Positions 27,001 through 35,629 of a stretch of DNA of 64,000 nucleotides are shown here, piece after piece (position 1 is the stretch's first letter; each line of letters begins with the position of its first letter). The notes under the pieces were generated by a model. The model saw only the letters and a program-made list of their open reading frames with translations. It made no database searches and was not told where the DNA came from. The translations under genes and the position numbers were made by a program. The DNA is from an uncultured Eubacteriales bacterium (lineage in GTDB: Bacteria; Bacillota; Clostridia; Oscillospirales; CAG-272), in NCBI GenBank assembly GCA_902491535.1, contig CABUHS010000005.1, positions 1 through 64,000 on the forward strand, written 5' to 3'.

Positions 27001-27537
27001 TCCCCTTTCGGAAGCTTAATAAAATAAATTCACAGAGATATTTTGTAAAACTCAAAATCCCGGTATCCGATCAACTAAAGCAATCAAAGTTTAATAGTAC
27101 CACGCAACTACATGTATTGTGAAGTTAAGGCATCCGCCGATATACAGTCATGAAAATGTTAATATTACGTATAGAATTCAAACCGGAAAAAGACCGTATA
27201 GGTTTCAAATATTAAATATTATTTTATATTATAACACATACTGTTCAAAAAATAAATAGCTAATGTGTTTTTTTTACAAAATATTTGAAAAAGTATCTCC
27301 ATATCAACTATAATCAGTCATTTTTCATTAAAAACGATGAAAAAAATATATAATATAAAAAATAAAATTCACAGTACAATATTACTTTTTTAATTCTATT
27401 CTCATTATTCGTCAATTACTAAGAGTTTTACAATTATATTTCGCATAATTCACAATAAATTAATAATTAGTTTATATAATAAAACTAATAATATAAATAG
27501 CTTATGTTCAAATATAATAATATTTTAAAGGTATACT
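27001..27537. promoter_or_regulatory. Divergent intergenic region between locus B and the lipid kinase gene
   Basis: About 540 bp, very AT-rich in the right half, with no credible gene. On the minus strand an extended -10, TGTTATAAT, lies at plus 27228-27236 and is the best candidate promoter for locus B, though the -35 is poor; it would give a leader of about 230 nt. On the plus strand TATAAT at 27475-27480 and an AAAGG ribosome-binding site just before 27538 would serve the lipid kinase gene. Confidence 0.45.
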
Positions 27538-28434
27538 ATGAAAGAAAAGCTGTTACTTATATTAAATCCCAAATCGGGTACAATGCGCGGTCGTGATAAT
27601 TTTTTTTCGATATGCAACATTTTTTGCGAAGCAGATTTGGATGTAAGTATACGAATAACAAAATATCCGGGACACGCAACAAAAATAACATATAACGAAG
27701 CGCCGTATTTCGACCGTATTGTATGCTGCGGCGGCGACGGAACTTTGCACGAAGTCGTTTGCGGACTAATGCGTCTTGAATCGGTTAAGCGCCCGCCGCT
27801 CGGATATATTCCTTCCGGCACAACAAATGATTTCGCAAAAAATTTCGGTCTTCCGACCGATCCTTCAAAAGCGGCAGCTCGAATAACCGAAAACGACATA
27901 ACCGATATCGACATCGGAAAATTCGGAGACGATGATAACTATTTCACATATGTTGCATCTACCGGAGCTTTTACCGACACGTCCTACCGCACACCTCAAA
28001 ATCTGAAAAATGCAATCGGTTATATGGCATATGTAATTGATGCCATAACTCATCTCGGAAATATAAAACCGATACACATGCGGGTAACAGCCGGCGAAAA
28101 GGTTTTCTGCGGCGATTACATTTTTGCATCTGTATCAAATTCAACGACTGTTGCTAAAATGATTAAAATAGACAAAATCGGCGTTGATATGTCAGACGGA
28201 CTGTTCGAACTTATTCTGATAAAAAGTCCTCAGAATCTCAAGGACGCAGATGCAATCGCTAAAAGTCTGCTCATACCAAACGACCCCAAATGCGGTCTGG
28301 TCCGCGCTCAGGCCGATTCTATCCGTTTTGAACTGGATGGCGAAAGCATGTGGACACTTGACGGGGAATTTGCAAAAGCACCTGCGGATTTTACAATAAC
28401 CAACATGTGCCGCACTCTGAAATTTATGAAATAA
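27538..28434 (+). CDS. Diacylglycerol/lipid kinase family protein (YegS/BmrU/DgkB type)
   Basis: A 298-residue protein of the DAGK catalytic family. LLLILNPKSGTMRGRD at the N-terminus, VCCGGDGTLHEVVCGL near residue 61 with the nucleotide-binding GGDGT, and PLGYIPSGTTNDFAKNFGLP near 84 are the family hallmarks. WTLDGEFAKAP near 280 matches the C-terminal DGE motif. It phosphorylates diacylglycerol or another lipid at the membrane's inner face with ATP. It stands alone between two intergenic regions, with its own ribosome-binding site and a downstream terminator. The precise lipid cannot be deduced. Confidence 0.9.
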   Translation: MKEKLLLILNPKSGTMRGRDNFFSICNIFCEADLDVSIRITKYPGHATKITYNEAPYFDRIVCCGGDGTLHEVVCGLMRLESVKRPPLGYIPSGTTNDFAKNFGLPTDPSKAAARITENDITDIDIGKFGDDDNYFTYVASTGAFTDTSYRTPQNLKNAIGYMAYVIDAITHLGNIKPIHMRVTAGEKVFCGDYIFASVSNSTTVAKMIKIDKIGVDMSDGLFELILIKSPQNLKDADAIAKSLLIPNDPKCGLVRAQADSIRFELDGESMWTLDGEFAKAPADFTITNMCRTLKFMK

Positions 28435-28529
28435 ATGTACCCGTACCATTTCGCACAGTTACTCTGTTTTCGATTTTATCAAAATCCATTATAAACCGGA
28501 TTTTATTTTGCAATATAATAAATTACTTC

Positions 28530-28577
28530 GGCAGTATCATTCCTTGCAAAAGGCAATGTATACTGCCGCTTCTTTTT
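28530..28577 (+). terminator. Terminator of the lipid kinase gene
   Basis: GGCAGTAT at 28530-28537 pairs with ATACTGCC at 28560-28567, with an inner CTTGC/GGCAA-type pairing, followed by GCTTCTTTTT. Confidence 0.8.
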
Positions 28578-28603
28578 AACAGCAAAAAGAAATCTGCTTG
28601 ACT

Positions 28604-28776
28604 CCGATGCTATTTTAACAGTCCCAATCAGGTACCGACATTTTATTATGCCAAAAGCATCGGCGATAGAGTATTTTTAACACATATTATGCGAGCAGAA
28701 TATTGAAAAAGCAAAGCTCCATCGCCGATAAATACATCGGTCTATATGAGAGAATATATATAAATGAACCGATGTA
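28604..28776. repeat. Cluster of overlapping inverted repeats built on ATCGG
   Basis: Three perfect pairs are nested or chained: CCGATGCT 28604-28611 with AGCATCGG 28656-28663; ATCGGCGAT 28659-28667 with ATCGCCGAT 28721-28729; TACATCGGT 28733-28741 with ACCGATGTA 28768-28776. The second pair shares bases with the first, so the two structures would be mutually exclusive. No gene is seen. The element lies between the lipid kinase terminator and the XRE regulator promoter region, and its function is unknown. Confidence 0.6.
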
Positions 28777-28844
28777 TATTCATTATATCACGTATTGTTT
28801 AGTTTTGTCAACAATAAACGCTTAATATTTTCGTGTTTTGTGGA

Positions 28845-28850
28845 TATAAT
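28845..28850 (+). promoter_or_regulatory. Candidate -10 box for the XRE regulator gene
   Basis: A perfect TATAAT lies 30 bases before the start codon, with a TGTGG sequence just upstream. The -35 is weak (TTAATA-like at 28822). An ATTGTT/AACAAT inverted repeat at about 28797-28814 overlaps the region just upstream of the -35 and could be an operator, which is speculative. Confidence 0.35.
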
Positions 28851-28880
28851 TAAACAGTACAATGAGAGATCAGAGGTGAT

Positions 28881-29228
28881 ATGATGACTAATACCGACAA
28901 GTGGCTTTGTGAAATAGGCGTCCGAATTATGGAACGACGAAAAAAATTGGGTTTAACACAGGAATCACTTGCTGAAAAAGCCGAGGTCACCACGCAATTT
29001 GTTTCTTATGCAGAAGCAGGAAAAAGAGCTATGCGTCCCGAAAACCTTTTGAAAATGTCAGACGCCCTCGGTGTAAGCGCAGATTATCTTCTGACAGGAG
29101 AAATAATAGACAAGGATCTGCTTCTTTTATCTGATAAAATGAGCCGTCTCACGCCTTCTCAGTTGCGTATAGTCGAAAATATCATAGACGAATGCAGCAA
29201 ATTATTTGATAAAAACTTTCAGAAATAA
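28881..29228 (+). CDS. XRE-family helix-turn-helix regulator
   Basis: A 115-residue protein with an N-terminal Cro/CI-type HTH at about residues 10-67: IGVRIMERRKKLGLTQESLA then AEVTTQFVSYAEAGKRAM and LLKMSDALGVSADYLLTGE. The C-terminal 45 residues are a short helical tail that may dimerise. No ligand or enzymatic domain is present. It has its own promoter-like element and a strong terminator, so it is a monocistronic regulator. The target is unknown; inverted repeats upstream could be autoregulatory sites. Start may be either of two adjacent ATGs, the second being better spaced from AGAGG. Confidence 0.88.
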   Translation: MMTNTDKWLCEIGVRIMERRKKLGLTQESLAEKAEVTTQFVSYAEAGKRAMRPENLLKMSDALGVSADYLLTGEIIDKDLLLLSDKMSRLTPSQLRIVENIIDECSKLFDKNFQK

Positions 29229-29270
29229 TAATTCAAATAAAAAAATTGCATTATAATAAATTCTTCTCGC

Positions 29271-29310
29271 AAAAAAGACCTTGCAGAATTGCTTCCGCAA
29301 GGTCTTTTTT
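29271..29310 (+). terminator. Terminator of the XRE regulator gene
   Basis: A perfect 14-bp stem with AAAAAAGACCTTGC at 29271-29284 and GCAAGGTCTTTTTT at 29297-29310. Its A and T tracts would let it work in both directions. Confidence 0.92.
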
Positions 29311-29510
29311 CTATTGATTGTTCATCACAAAAATTGTTTCGGGGCAATACCTTTTATCACGAAAAAGGCAAAGCCGTTTATCATTTCGGAAAAAGTTCAG
29401 AAAATAGAGATTTTCTATACTTTTCGGTCATAACACCAAAAAATCACTATTTTTTGGCTAAATTATCCCTGAAATCTATATTTCAACGCTATTTTACAAG
29501 GTTTAAAGCG

Positions 29511-29549
29511 TAAAAAAACGACCTCATAGAATTTCTTCTACAAGGTCGT
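29511..29549 (-). terminator. Terminator of ppdK
   Basis: ACGACCT at 29518-29524 pairs with AGGTCGT at 29543-29549, with an inner TAGAA/TTCTA stem. On the minus strand GGTCGTTTTTTTA follows, about 70 bases after the ppdK stop. The 200 bp between this and the XRE terminator contain no credible gene. The two terminators resemble each other in sequence (ACCT..GAATT..CTTC..AAGGTC). Confidence 0.85.
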
Positions 29550-29616
29550 AATTTTATTTTGTTTTGCCTATTGTGTTATAAGGCGGTTTGCCTTTTCACA
29601 CAAAAATCAATTTAAA

Positions 29617-32247
29617 TTACTTATTCTGAAGTGCAGCCTGTGCAGCGGAGAGACGCGCGATCGGTACACGGAAAGGTGAACACGATACATAGTCAAGTCC
29701 GATCTTGTGGCAGAACTCGATAGAGGACGGATCGCCGCCGTGTTCTCCGCAGATACCGCAAGAGAGTTCAGGACGAGCCTTGCGTCCGAGAGTTACAGCC
29801 ATTTCCATAAGCTTGCCTACGCCGGTCTGGTCGAGCTTTGCAAAAGGATCGTTCTCATAGATCTTTCTGTCATAGTAAGCATCAAGGAATTTACCTGCGT
29901 CATCACGGGAGAATCCGAATGTCATCTGTGTGAGGTCATTTGTACCGAAGCAGAAGAACTCAGCTTCCTTAGCGATATCATCAGCAGTGAGAGCCGCACG
30001 CGGAATCTCGATCATTGTACCTACCTGATACTTCAGATCGCTTCCTGCTGCTGCGATCTCCTCATCAGCAACCTTAACAACAACATTCTTGACATACTTA
30101 AGCTCTTTGATCTCACCAACAAGAGGAATCATGATCTCAGGAACAACGTTCCAGTCGGGATGATTCTTCTTTGTGTTGATAGCAGCACGAATTACTGCTC
30201 TTGTCTGCATAGCAGCAATTTCGGGATATGTTACAGCAAGACGGCATCCGCGGTGACCCATCATCGGGTTGAACTCGTGGAGAGATGCGATAATGTTCTT
30301 GATAGTCTCAACGGATTTACCCTGAGTCTCTGCAAGAAGTTTGATCTCCTCTTCTGTTGTAGGAACAAACTCGTGAAGCGGGGGATCGAGGAAACGGATA
30401 ACAACCGGGTAGCCTTCGAGAGCGTCGTAAAGAGCCTCGAAATCGCTCTGCTGCATCGGAAGGATCTTAGCAAGAGCTGCTTCTCTCTCCTCAACAGTAT
30501 CAGAGCAGATCATTTCACGGAATGCAGCAATACGGTCAGCCTCGAAGAACATATGCTCTGTACGGCAGAGACCGATACCTTCAGCGCCGAGTTCGCGTGC
30601 TTTCTTAGCATCGCGGGGTGTATCTGCATTTGTACGAACCTTAAGCTTTCTGTACTTGTCAGCCCACTCCATGATTCTGCCGAATTCACCGCCGATAGTT
30701 GCATCAACAGTCGGAATGATTCCGTCATAGATATTACCTGTAGAACCGTCGATCGAGATGTAATCGCCTTCGCTGAAGATCTTACCGCCAAGTTCGAACT
30801 TCTTGTTTTCTTCGTCCATCTTGATATCTCCGCATCCGGAAACGCAGCATGTACCCATACCGCGGGCAACGACAGCAGCATGAGAAGTCATACCGCCGCG
30901 AACCGTCAGGATACCCTGAGAAGCCTTCATACCGGTGATATCCTCAGGAGAAGTCTCAAGTCTTACAAGAACGACCTTTTCGCCGTTTGCTTTCCAAGTT
31001 TCAGCGTCCTCTGCCGTAAATACGACTTTACCGCATGCAGCTCCGGGAGATGCCCCGAGACCCTTGCCGATAGGTGTTGCAGCCTTGAGCGCCTTAGCGT
31101 CGAACTGCGGGTGAAGAAGTGTATCGAGGTTTCTGGGATCTATCATAAGAACAGCTTCCTGCTCGGTTCTCATACCCTCATCAACGAGGTCGCATGCGAT
31201 CTTAAGAGCAGCCTGTGCTGTACGCTTACCGTTTCTTGTCTGAAGCATGTAGAGCTTCTCGTTCTCAATGGTGAACTCCATATCCTGCATGTCGCGGTAG
31301 TGGTTCTCCAAAGTCTGGCAAACCTCCTTGAACTGTGCGAATGCTACGGGGAACTTCTGCTCCATTTCAGCGATCTTCATAGGTGTGCGGACACCTGCAA
31401 CAACGTCCTCGCCCTGTGCGTTTACAAGGAACTCACCCATGAGCTTCTTTTCGCCGGTTGCGGGATCACGGGTAAATGCAACACCTGTACCGCAATCGTC
31501 ACCCATGTTACCGAACGCCATCATCTGTACGTTAACTGCTGTACCCCAGCTGTAAGGAATATCGTTATCGCGGCGGTATACGTTTGCACGGGGGTTGTCC
31601 CAGCTGCGGAATACGGCCTTGATAGCGCCCATAAGCTGTTCCTTAGGATCGCTCGGGAAGTCTTCGCCGATCTTGGACTTGTACTCGGCCTTGAACTGAT
31701 TTGCGAGATTCTTGAGATCGTCAGCATCAAGCTCAACGTCAAATGTAACGCCCTTTTCTTCCTTCATTTTGTCGATGAGCTGCTCGAAGTACTTCTTTCC
31801 GACTTCCATAACAACGTCGGAATACATCTGAATAAATCTTCTGTAGCAGTCCCAAGCCCAACGGGGATTTCCGGATTTCTTTGCAATTACTTCAACAACA
31901 TCTTCATTAAGACCGAGGTTAAGGATAGTATCCATCATTCCGGGCATCGAAGCACGTGCGCCCGAACGAACGGAAACGAGAAGAGGATTCTCCAGATCGC
32001 CGAACTTCTTACCTGTGATCTGTTCCATTTTATCGATGTATTCCATGATCTGTGCCTGGATATCATCGTTAATCTGCTTGCCGTCCTCATAGTACTGTGT
32101 GCAGGCTTCGGTAGAAATCGTAAAGCCCTGCGGAACGGGAAGACCGATCTTTGTCATTTCTGCGAGGTTAGCACCCTTGCCTCCGAGCAGCTCACGCATA
32201 TTAGCGTCGCCTTCGGAGAACAGATAGACATACTTCTTGTTACTCAT
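29617..32247 (-). CDS. ppdK: Pyruvate, phosphate dikinase
   Basis: The 876-residue enzyme interconverts pyruvate, ATP and phosphate with phosphoenolpyruvate, AMP and pyrophosphate in the cytosol. The ATP-grasp N-terminal part starts LFSEGDANMRELLGGKGANLAEM. The phosphohistidine domain carries GGMTSHAAVVARGMGTCCVSGC near residue 455, and the C-terminal TIM barrel has GIGLCRTEHMF, SCGICGEHGGDP and FGTNDLTQMTFGFSRDD. Length matches the family. In Clostridia it often serves a PPi-linked glycolysis. I start at MSNKKYVY, ten bases after GGAGG; an upstream in-frame start contains the site. A TGTTAAAAT extended -10 lies upstream at about 32311-32319 on the minus strand. Confidence 0.97.
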   Translation of the reverse strand: MSNKKYVYLFSEGDANMRELLGGKGANLAEMTKIGLPVPQGFTISTEACTQYYEDGKQINDDIQAQIMEYIDKMEQITGKKFGDLENPLLVSVRSGARASMPGMMDTILNLGLNEDVVEVIAKKSGNPRWAWDCYRRFIQMYSDVVMEVGKKYFEQLIDKMKEEKGVTFDVELDADDLKNLANQFKAEYKSKIGEDFPSDPKEQLMGAIKAVFRSWDNPRANVYRRDNDIPYSWGTAVNVQMMAFGNMGDDCGTGVAFTRDPATGEKKLMGEFLVNAQGEDVVAGVRTPMKIAEMEQKFPVAFAQFKEVCQTLENHYRDMQDMEFTIENEKLYMLQTRNGKRTAQAALKIACDLVDEGMRTEQEAVLMIDPRNLDTLLHPQFDAKALKAATPIGKGLGASPGAACGKVVFTAEDAETWKANGEKVVLVRLETSPEDITGMKASQGILTVRGGMTSHAAVVARGMGTCCVSGCGDIKMDEENKKFELGGKIFSEGDYISIDGSTGNIYDGIIPTVDATIGGEFGRIMEWADKYRKLKVRTNADTPRDAKKARELGAEGIGLCRTEHMFFEADRIAAFREMICSDTVEEREAALAKILPMQQSDFEALYDALEGYPVVIRFLDPPLHEFVPTTEEEIKLLAETQGKSVETIKNIIASLHEFNPMMGHRGCRLAVTYPEIAAMQTRAVIRAAINTKKNHPDWNVVPEIMIPLVGEIKELKYVKNVVVKVADEEIAAAGSDLKYQVGTMIEIPRAALTADDIAKEAEFFCFGTNDLTQMTFGFSRDDAGKFLDAYYDRKIYENDPFAKLDQTGVGKLMEMAVTLGRKARPELSCGICGEHGGDPSSIEFCHKIGLDYVSCSPFRVPIARLSAAQAALQNK

Positions 32248-32463
32248 TAATTTTTTGCCTCCGTATAAATTTGGTTTCATAACTTGAGTTATATTTTTGG
32301 TCTGCTTGCTATTTTAACACATAGCCGTGCAAAATACTATCCTAATTAAGAAATATTTACAATTTATTAAAAAAATTCCGGTCATTTCATGAATAATAAA
32401 ACCTTGCATCTGTTTACAACACTGTTTAAACAGTTCAAGTTTGTAAATTTTTTCATAACTGAC

Positions 32464-32492
32464 TTGATTATAAGACAAATATACAATAGAAT
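32464..32492 (+). promoter_or_regulatory. Promoter of pth
   Basis: TTGATT at 32464-32469 and TAGAAT at 32487-32492 are spaced by 17 bases, about 35 bases before the GTG start of pth. The rest of the ppdK-pth divergent gap shows no gene. Confidence 0.6.
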
Positions 32493-32525
32493 ATTGTAAT
32501 ATAAAAATGAAAAGGAAACTTCGCA

Positions 32526-33152
32526 GTGGAAAATATATTTGATATATTTAAAAAAATTGAAAAAGAAAGAGCTTCGAGCGTATCCGAGCCGATATCCTAT
32601 ATTATAGCAGGTCTCGGGAATCCCGGAGACAAATATCATTTCAATCATCACAACATGGGATTTCTCGCGCTCGACTGCATCGAGCAGAAACTCGGAATAA
32701 AGCTTGACAGGTCAAAGTTCAAGTCTCTGTGTACGGATACTGTAGTCGCGGGAAAACGCGTATTGTTTATACGTCCGCAAACATTCATGAATCTGTCGGG
32801 AGAAGCCGTTGCGGAAGCCGCACGTTTCTACAAGATCCCTGCCGAAAATATCATTATTATACACGATGACATCGCCCTGCCGGCAGGAAAAATGCGTATC
32901 CGTACAAAAGGAAGCGACGGCGGTCAGAAAGGAATACGCAGTATTATACAGCAGCTCGGTACCGAAGAATTCGTGAGGATAAGGATAGGTGCCGGTTCCC
33001 CTCCGCCGCAGATAAGCATAATAGACTGGGTGCTTATGGATATTGCAAAAGAGGACAGAGAGGCTGTTTTCTCATGTCTTATGAATGTTCTCCCTGCTCT
33101 GGAGCTTATAATATCGGACAGTCCGGAAAAAGCAATGAGCCGATTTAACTGA
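32526..33152 (+). CDS. pth: Peptidyl-tRNA hydrolase
   Basis: The 208-residue protein releases tRNA from peptidyl-tRNAs that drop off the ribosome. IIAGLGNPGDKYHFNHHNMGF near residue 26 holds the conserved Asn and the catalytic His, RPQTFMNLSGEAV near 79 is the tRNA-binding segment, and HDDIALPAGKMRIRTKGSDGGQKGIRSI near 111 is the family core. Compared with standard bacterial Pth, the N-terminus is extended by about 22 charged residues (MENIFDIFKKIEKERASSVS). The GTG start with AAAGGAA upstream is the first possible one; a later start would remove the ribosome-binding site. No terminator follows before the arg region, only a CACCGAA/TTCGGTG palindrome at about 33213-33227. Confidence 0.95.
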   Translation: MENIFDIFKKIEKERASSVSEPISYIIAGLGNPGDKYHFNHHNMGFLALDCIEQKLGIKLDRSKFKSLCTDTVVAGKRVLFIRPQTFMNLSGEAVAEAARFYKIPAENIIIIHDDIALPAGKMRIRTKGSDGGQKGIRSIIQQLGTEEFVRIRIGAGSPPPQISIIDWVLMDIAKEDREAVFSCLMNVLPALELIISDSPEKAMSRFN

Positions 33153-33193
33153 TGCTCATCACCTTTTTTATTCACGGTTTAGCCTGCCTGTCA

Positions 33194-33207
33194 TGCATAA
33201 TCATACA
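33194..33207 (+). promoter_or_regulatory. Possible distal ARG box
   Basis: TGCATAATCATACA differs at one central position from the TGNAT-WWWW-ATNCA form of ArgR/AhrC operators. A shortened copy (TGCATATATTCA) lies at 33238-33249. Weaker than the box at 33266. Confidence 0.4.
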
Positions 33208-33265
33208 ACTTTTCACCGAAATTCGGTGCTTCCGTTGTGCATATATTCAAAAATCAGGCATTCGA

Positions 33266-33279
33266 TGCATTTTTATTCA
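33266..33279 (+). promoter_or_regulatory. ARG box (ArgR/AhrC operator) upstream of argC
   Basis: TGCATTTTTATTCA matches 13 of 14 positions of the ARG-box core TGAAT-WWWW-ATTCA and lies 18 bp upstream of the -35 of the arg promoter. A palindrome ATTGCATTTTATGCAAT at 33297-33313 overlaps the -35 itself. ArgR binds adjacent boxes cooperatively as a hexamer with arginine. Confidence 0.6.
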
Positions 33280-33297
33280 GAATTTCGCCGTGAACTA

Positions 33298-33326
33298 TTG
33301 CATTTTATGCAATTATGTAGTATAAT
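33298..33326 (+). promoter_or_regulatory. Promoter of the argCJBD operon
   Basis: TTGCAT at 33298-33303 and a perfect TATAAT at 33321-33326 with a 17-base spacer. The transcript would begin near 33333, about 90 nt before argC. The 5' leader shows no T-box or other recognised RNA. Confidence 0.75.
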
Positions 33327-33423
33327 TATACAGTCAAGAATAATCGAAAAAATTACAAATCCAATATCCGGTCTGAGCATCAATTTTGCATCCGGGTATT
33401 CCGAAAGGAACCACCCTTAAATC

Positions 33424-34347
33424 ATGATAAAAATATTTATAGACGGAAGCGCAGGAACTACAGGGCTTCGCATACGCGATCGGCTCTCAGAAAGAAGCGA
33501 TGTATCGCTTCTTTCTCTTCCCGAGCAGTTGCGGAAGGATCCCGCTGCAAGAAAAGAAATTCTGAACAGCTGCGACGCTGCATTTTTATGTCTGCCCGAT
33601 GACGCTGCTCGCGAAGCCGTCGGAATGATAGAAAACGATAATGTAACCGTATTTGATACATCTACGGCACACAGAACCGATCCGCGTTTTGCCTATGGCC
33701 TCCCGGAGCTTTCCGAAAGACACAGACAAAAAATAAAGGAAAGCCAGCGGATCGCCGTACCCGGCTGTCACGCCAGCGGATTTATCGCGCTTGTATATCC
33801 TCTTATAGAAGCAGGAGTTTTAGATCCTGACGCAAAACTTGGATGTTTTTCGCTGACAGGCTACAGCGGAGGCGGAAAAAACATGATAGCCGAATACGAG
33901 TCCGGAGACCGTTCGCCGCTGCTTTCAGCGCCGAGACAGTACGGACTTACGCAAAGCCATAAACACCTGAAAGAAATGACAACTGTAACAGGAGTTGCGC
34001 GTCCACCTGTATTCTGCCCGATCGTAGCCGATTTTTACAGCGGAATGGAGGTAACGGTTCCGCTTACGCAAGACGATATTTCTGCATCTCCTTCAGAAAT
34101 AAAAGAAATATACCGAAATAAATACAGAGGAGGCATGATATTCTGCGATGACGGAACAGAGAACGGTTTCATTTCCGCAGCAGGAATGTCGGGGCGCGAC
34201 TCTATGCAGATATCTGTATGCGGAAACGACGAACGTATACTTCTGATCGCAAGATACGACAATCTCGGAAAAGGCGCCAGCGGAGCTGCGATCCAGTGTA
34301 TGAACATAAAATTCGGAATGAATGAAGATTCCGGACTCACGGTATAA
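33424..34347 (+). CDS. argC: N-acetyl-gamma-glutamyl-phosphate reductase, type 2
   Basis: The 307-residue protein reduces N-acetylglutamyl phosphate to the semialdehyde with NADPH, third step of arginine synthesis. FIDGSAGTTGLRIRDRL near residue 4 is the nucleotide-binding loop, FDTSTAHRTDP near 79 and AVPGCHASGFIALVYPL near 111 carry the catalytic Cys, and SGGGKNMIAEYE near 147 is the type 2 hallmark. The length is typical of the shorter AGPR type 2 (about 310 residues) and not type 1 (about 345). First gene of the arg operon. The spacing between GAAAGGAA and the ATG is longer than usual, about 14 bases. Confidence 0.94.
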   Translation: MIKIFIDGSAGTTGLRIRDRLSERSDVSLLSLPEQLRKDPAARKEILNSCDAAFLCLPDDAAREAVGMIENDNVTVFDTSTAHRTDPRFAYGLPELSERHRQKIKESQRIAVPGCHASGFIALVYPLIEAGVLDPDAKLGCFSLTGYSGGGKNMIAEYESGDRSPLLSAPRQYGLTQSHKHLKEMTTVTGVARPPVFCPIVADFYSGMEVTVPLTQDDISASPSEIKEIYRNKYRGGMIFCDDGTENGFISAAGMSGRDSMQISVCGNDERILLIARYDNLGKGASGAAIQCMNIKFGMNEDSGLTV

Positions 34348-34401
34348 AATCGGAAACAGATAATATCAATTCAAAAACAGAAACTTCGGAGATAAATATA
34401 A

Positions 34402-35616
34402 ATGTTAAAACAGATAAACGGCGGCGTATGCGCCGCAACCGGATTTAAAGCAAACGGTATACACTGCGGTATACGCAAAAACAAGTCAAAAAAGGATCTT
34501 TCACTGATAGTAAGTTCCGTTCCGGCAGCAGCAGCGGCTGTATATACCAAGAACCTTGTAAAGGGCGCTCCGCTCACAGTTACAAAAGAACACCTCGGCA
34601 ATAAAACCGCCCAGGCGATCATATGCAACAGCGGAAACGCCAACACATGCAACGCGGGCGGCGTCGGGGTCGCACGCGAAATGGCACGTCTCGCCGCAGA
34701 TACGCTCGGAATAAATAATGAGGATGTGATCGTTGCCTCAACAGGAGTTATAGGACAACCTCTCGATCCTACTCCCATAGCCGCTGCAATGCCTGAACTT
34801 GCAGCAGGTCTCGGAGACAAGAGCGACGACGCGGCAGAAGGAATCATGACGACCGATACCGCAAAAAAGCAGATCGCTTTTTCATTCAATATAGGCGGAA
34901 AGGAATGCCATATCGGAGGAATCGCCAAAGGTTCCGGAATGATCCATCCCAACATGGCGACAATGCTCGTATTCCTTACTACCGACTGCGCCATATCCGG
35001 TGAAATGCTTCAGAAAGCGCTGTCAGCAGACACAGAGGATTCTTTCAATATGATAAGCATAGACGGTGATACCTCCACAAACGATATGGTAACCATACTC
35101 GCAAACGGACTCGCCGGAAATCCCGAAATAACAGCTGACGGAGCAGATTTCGATGCTTTTAAAGAAGCTCTGTCGGCGGTGACAACGTACCTCTGCCGCA
35201 GTATTGCAGCAGACGGAGAGGGTGCAACAAAACTTCTCGAATGCAAAGTAACAGGAGCAGCCGACAAGGCTGCGGCAAAGACGATTGCAAAGAGCGTCGT
35301 TTGCTCTTCCCTTACAAAGGCAGCAATGTTCGGGGCCGACGCCAACTGGGGCCGCGTTCTCTGTGCGATAGGATACAGCGGCGCGCAGACCGACGTCACA
35401 AAAGTAGGAGTCAGCTTCATATCTTCCGCAGGCTCTGTTGAGGTTTGCCGCGACGGCGCGGGCGTTGATTTTTCCGAAGGCCAGGCAAAAGAAATACTTT
35501 CTCAGAAAGAGATCGTAATATCAGTATCGCTCGGAGACGGAAATGCAGACGCTACAGCATGGGGATGCGATCTGACATACGATTATGTAAAAATTAACGG
35601 CGATTACCGCACATAA
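34402..35616 (+). CDS. argJ: Bifunctional glutamate N-acetyltransferase/ornithine acetyltransferase
   Basis: The 404-residue precursor cleaves itself into two chains at the conserved Ala-Thr bond in MIHPNMATMLVFLTTD near residue 185; the new N-terminal Thr is the nucleophile. GGVCAATGFKANGI at the start, NSGNANTC near 76 and WGRVLCAIGYSGA near 316 are family motifs. It recycles the acetyl group from acetylornithine to glutamate and may also make acetylglutamate from acetyl-CoA. It sits 54 bp after argC and 13 bp before argB, so no separate argA or argE is needed here. Confidence 0.96.
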   Translation: MLKQINGGVCAATGFKANGIHCGIRKNKSKKDLSLIVSSVPAAAAAVYTKNLVKGAPLTVTKEHLGNKTAQAIICNSGNANTCNAGGVGVAREMARLAADTLGINNEDVIVASTGVIGQPLDPTPIAAAMPELAAGLGDKSDDAAEGIMTTDTAKKQIAFSFNIGGKECHIGGIAKGSGMIHPNMATMLVFLTTDCAISGEMLQKALSADTEDSFNMISIDGDTSTNDMVTILANGLAGNPEITADGADFDAFKEALSAVTTYLCRSIAADGEGATKLLECKVTGAADKAAAKTIAKSVVCSSLTKAAMFGADANWGRVLCAIGYSGAQTDVTKVGVSFISSAGSVEVCRDGAGVDFSEGQAKEILSQKEIVISVSLGDGNADATAWGCDLTYDYVKINGDYRT

Positions 35617-35629
35617 TACGGAGAAAATA

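Noticed and set aside
27525..27914. Minus-strand open frame opposite the start of the lipid kinase gene
   Set aside because: Shadow of the kinase coding sequence with no motif.
29289..29513. Open frame of 74 codons between the XRE gene and ppdK
   Set aside because: It begins inside the XRE terminator stem, has no ribosome-binding site and no homology that I recognise.
29707..32250. Very long open frame on the plus strand (about 850 codons) opposite ppdK
   Set aside because: It exactly shadows the codon pattern of ppdK, has no family motifs, is Cys- and Leu-rich in a way typical of antisense frames, and has no ribosome-binding site.
33213..33227. CACCGAA/TTCGGTG palindrome as the pth terminator
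   Set aside because: Short stem with almost no loop and no T tract; read-through into the arg region remains possible.
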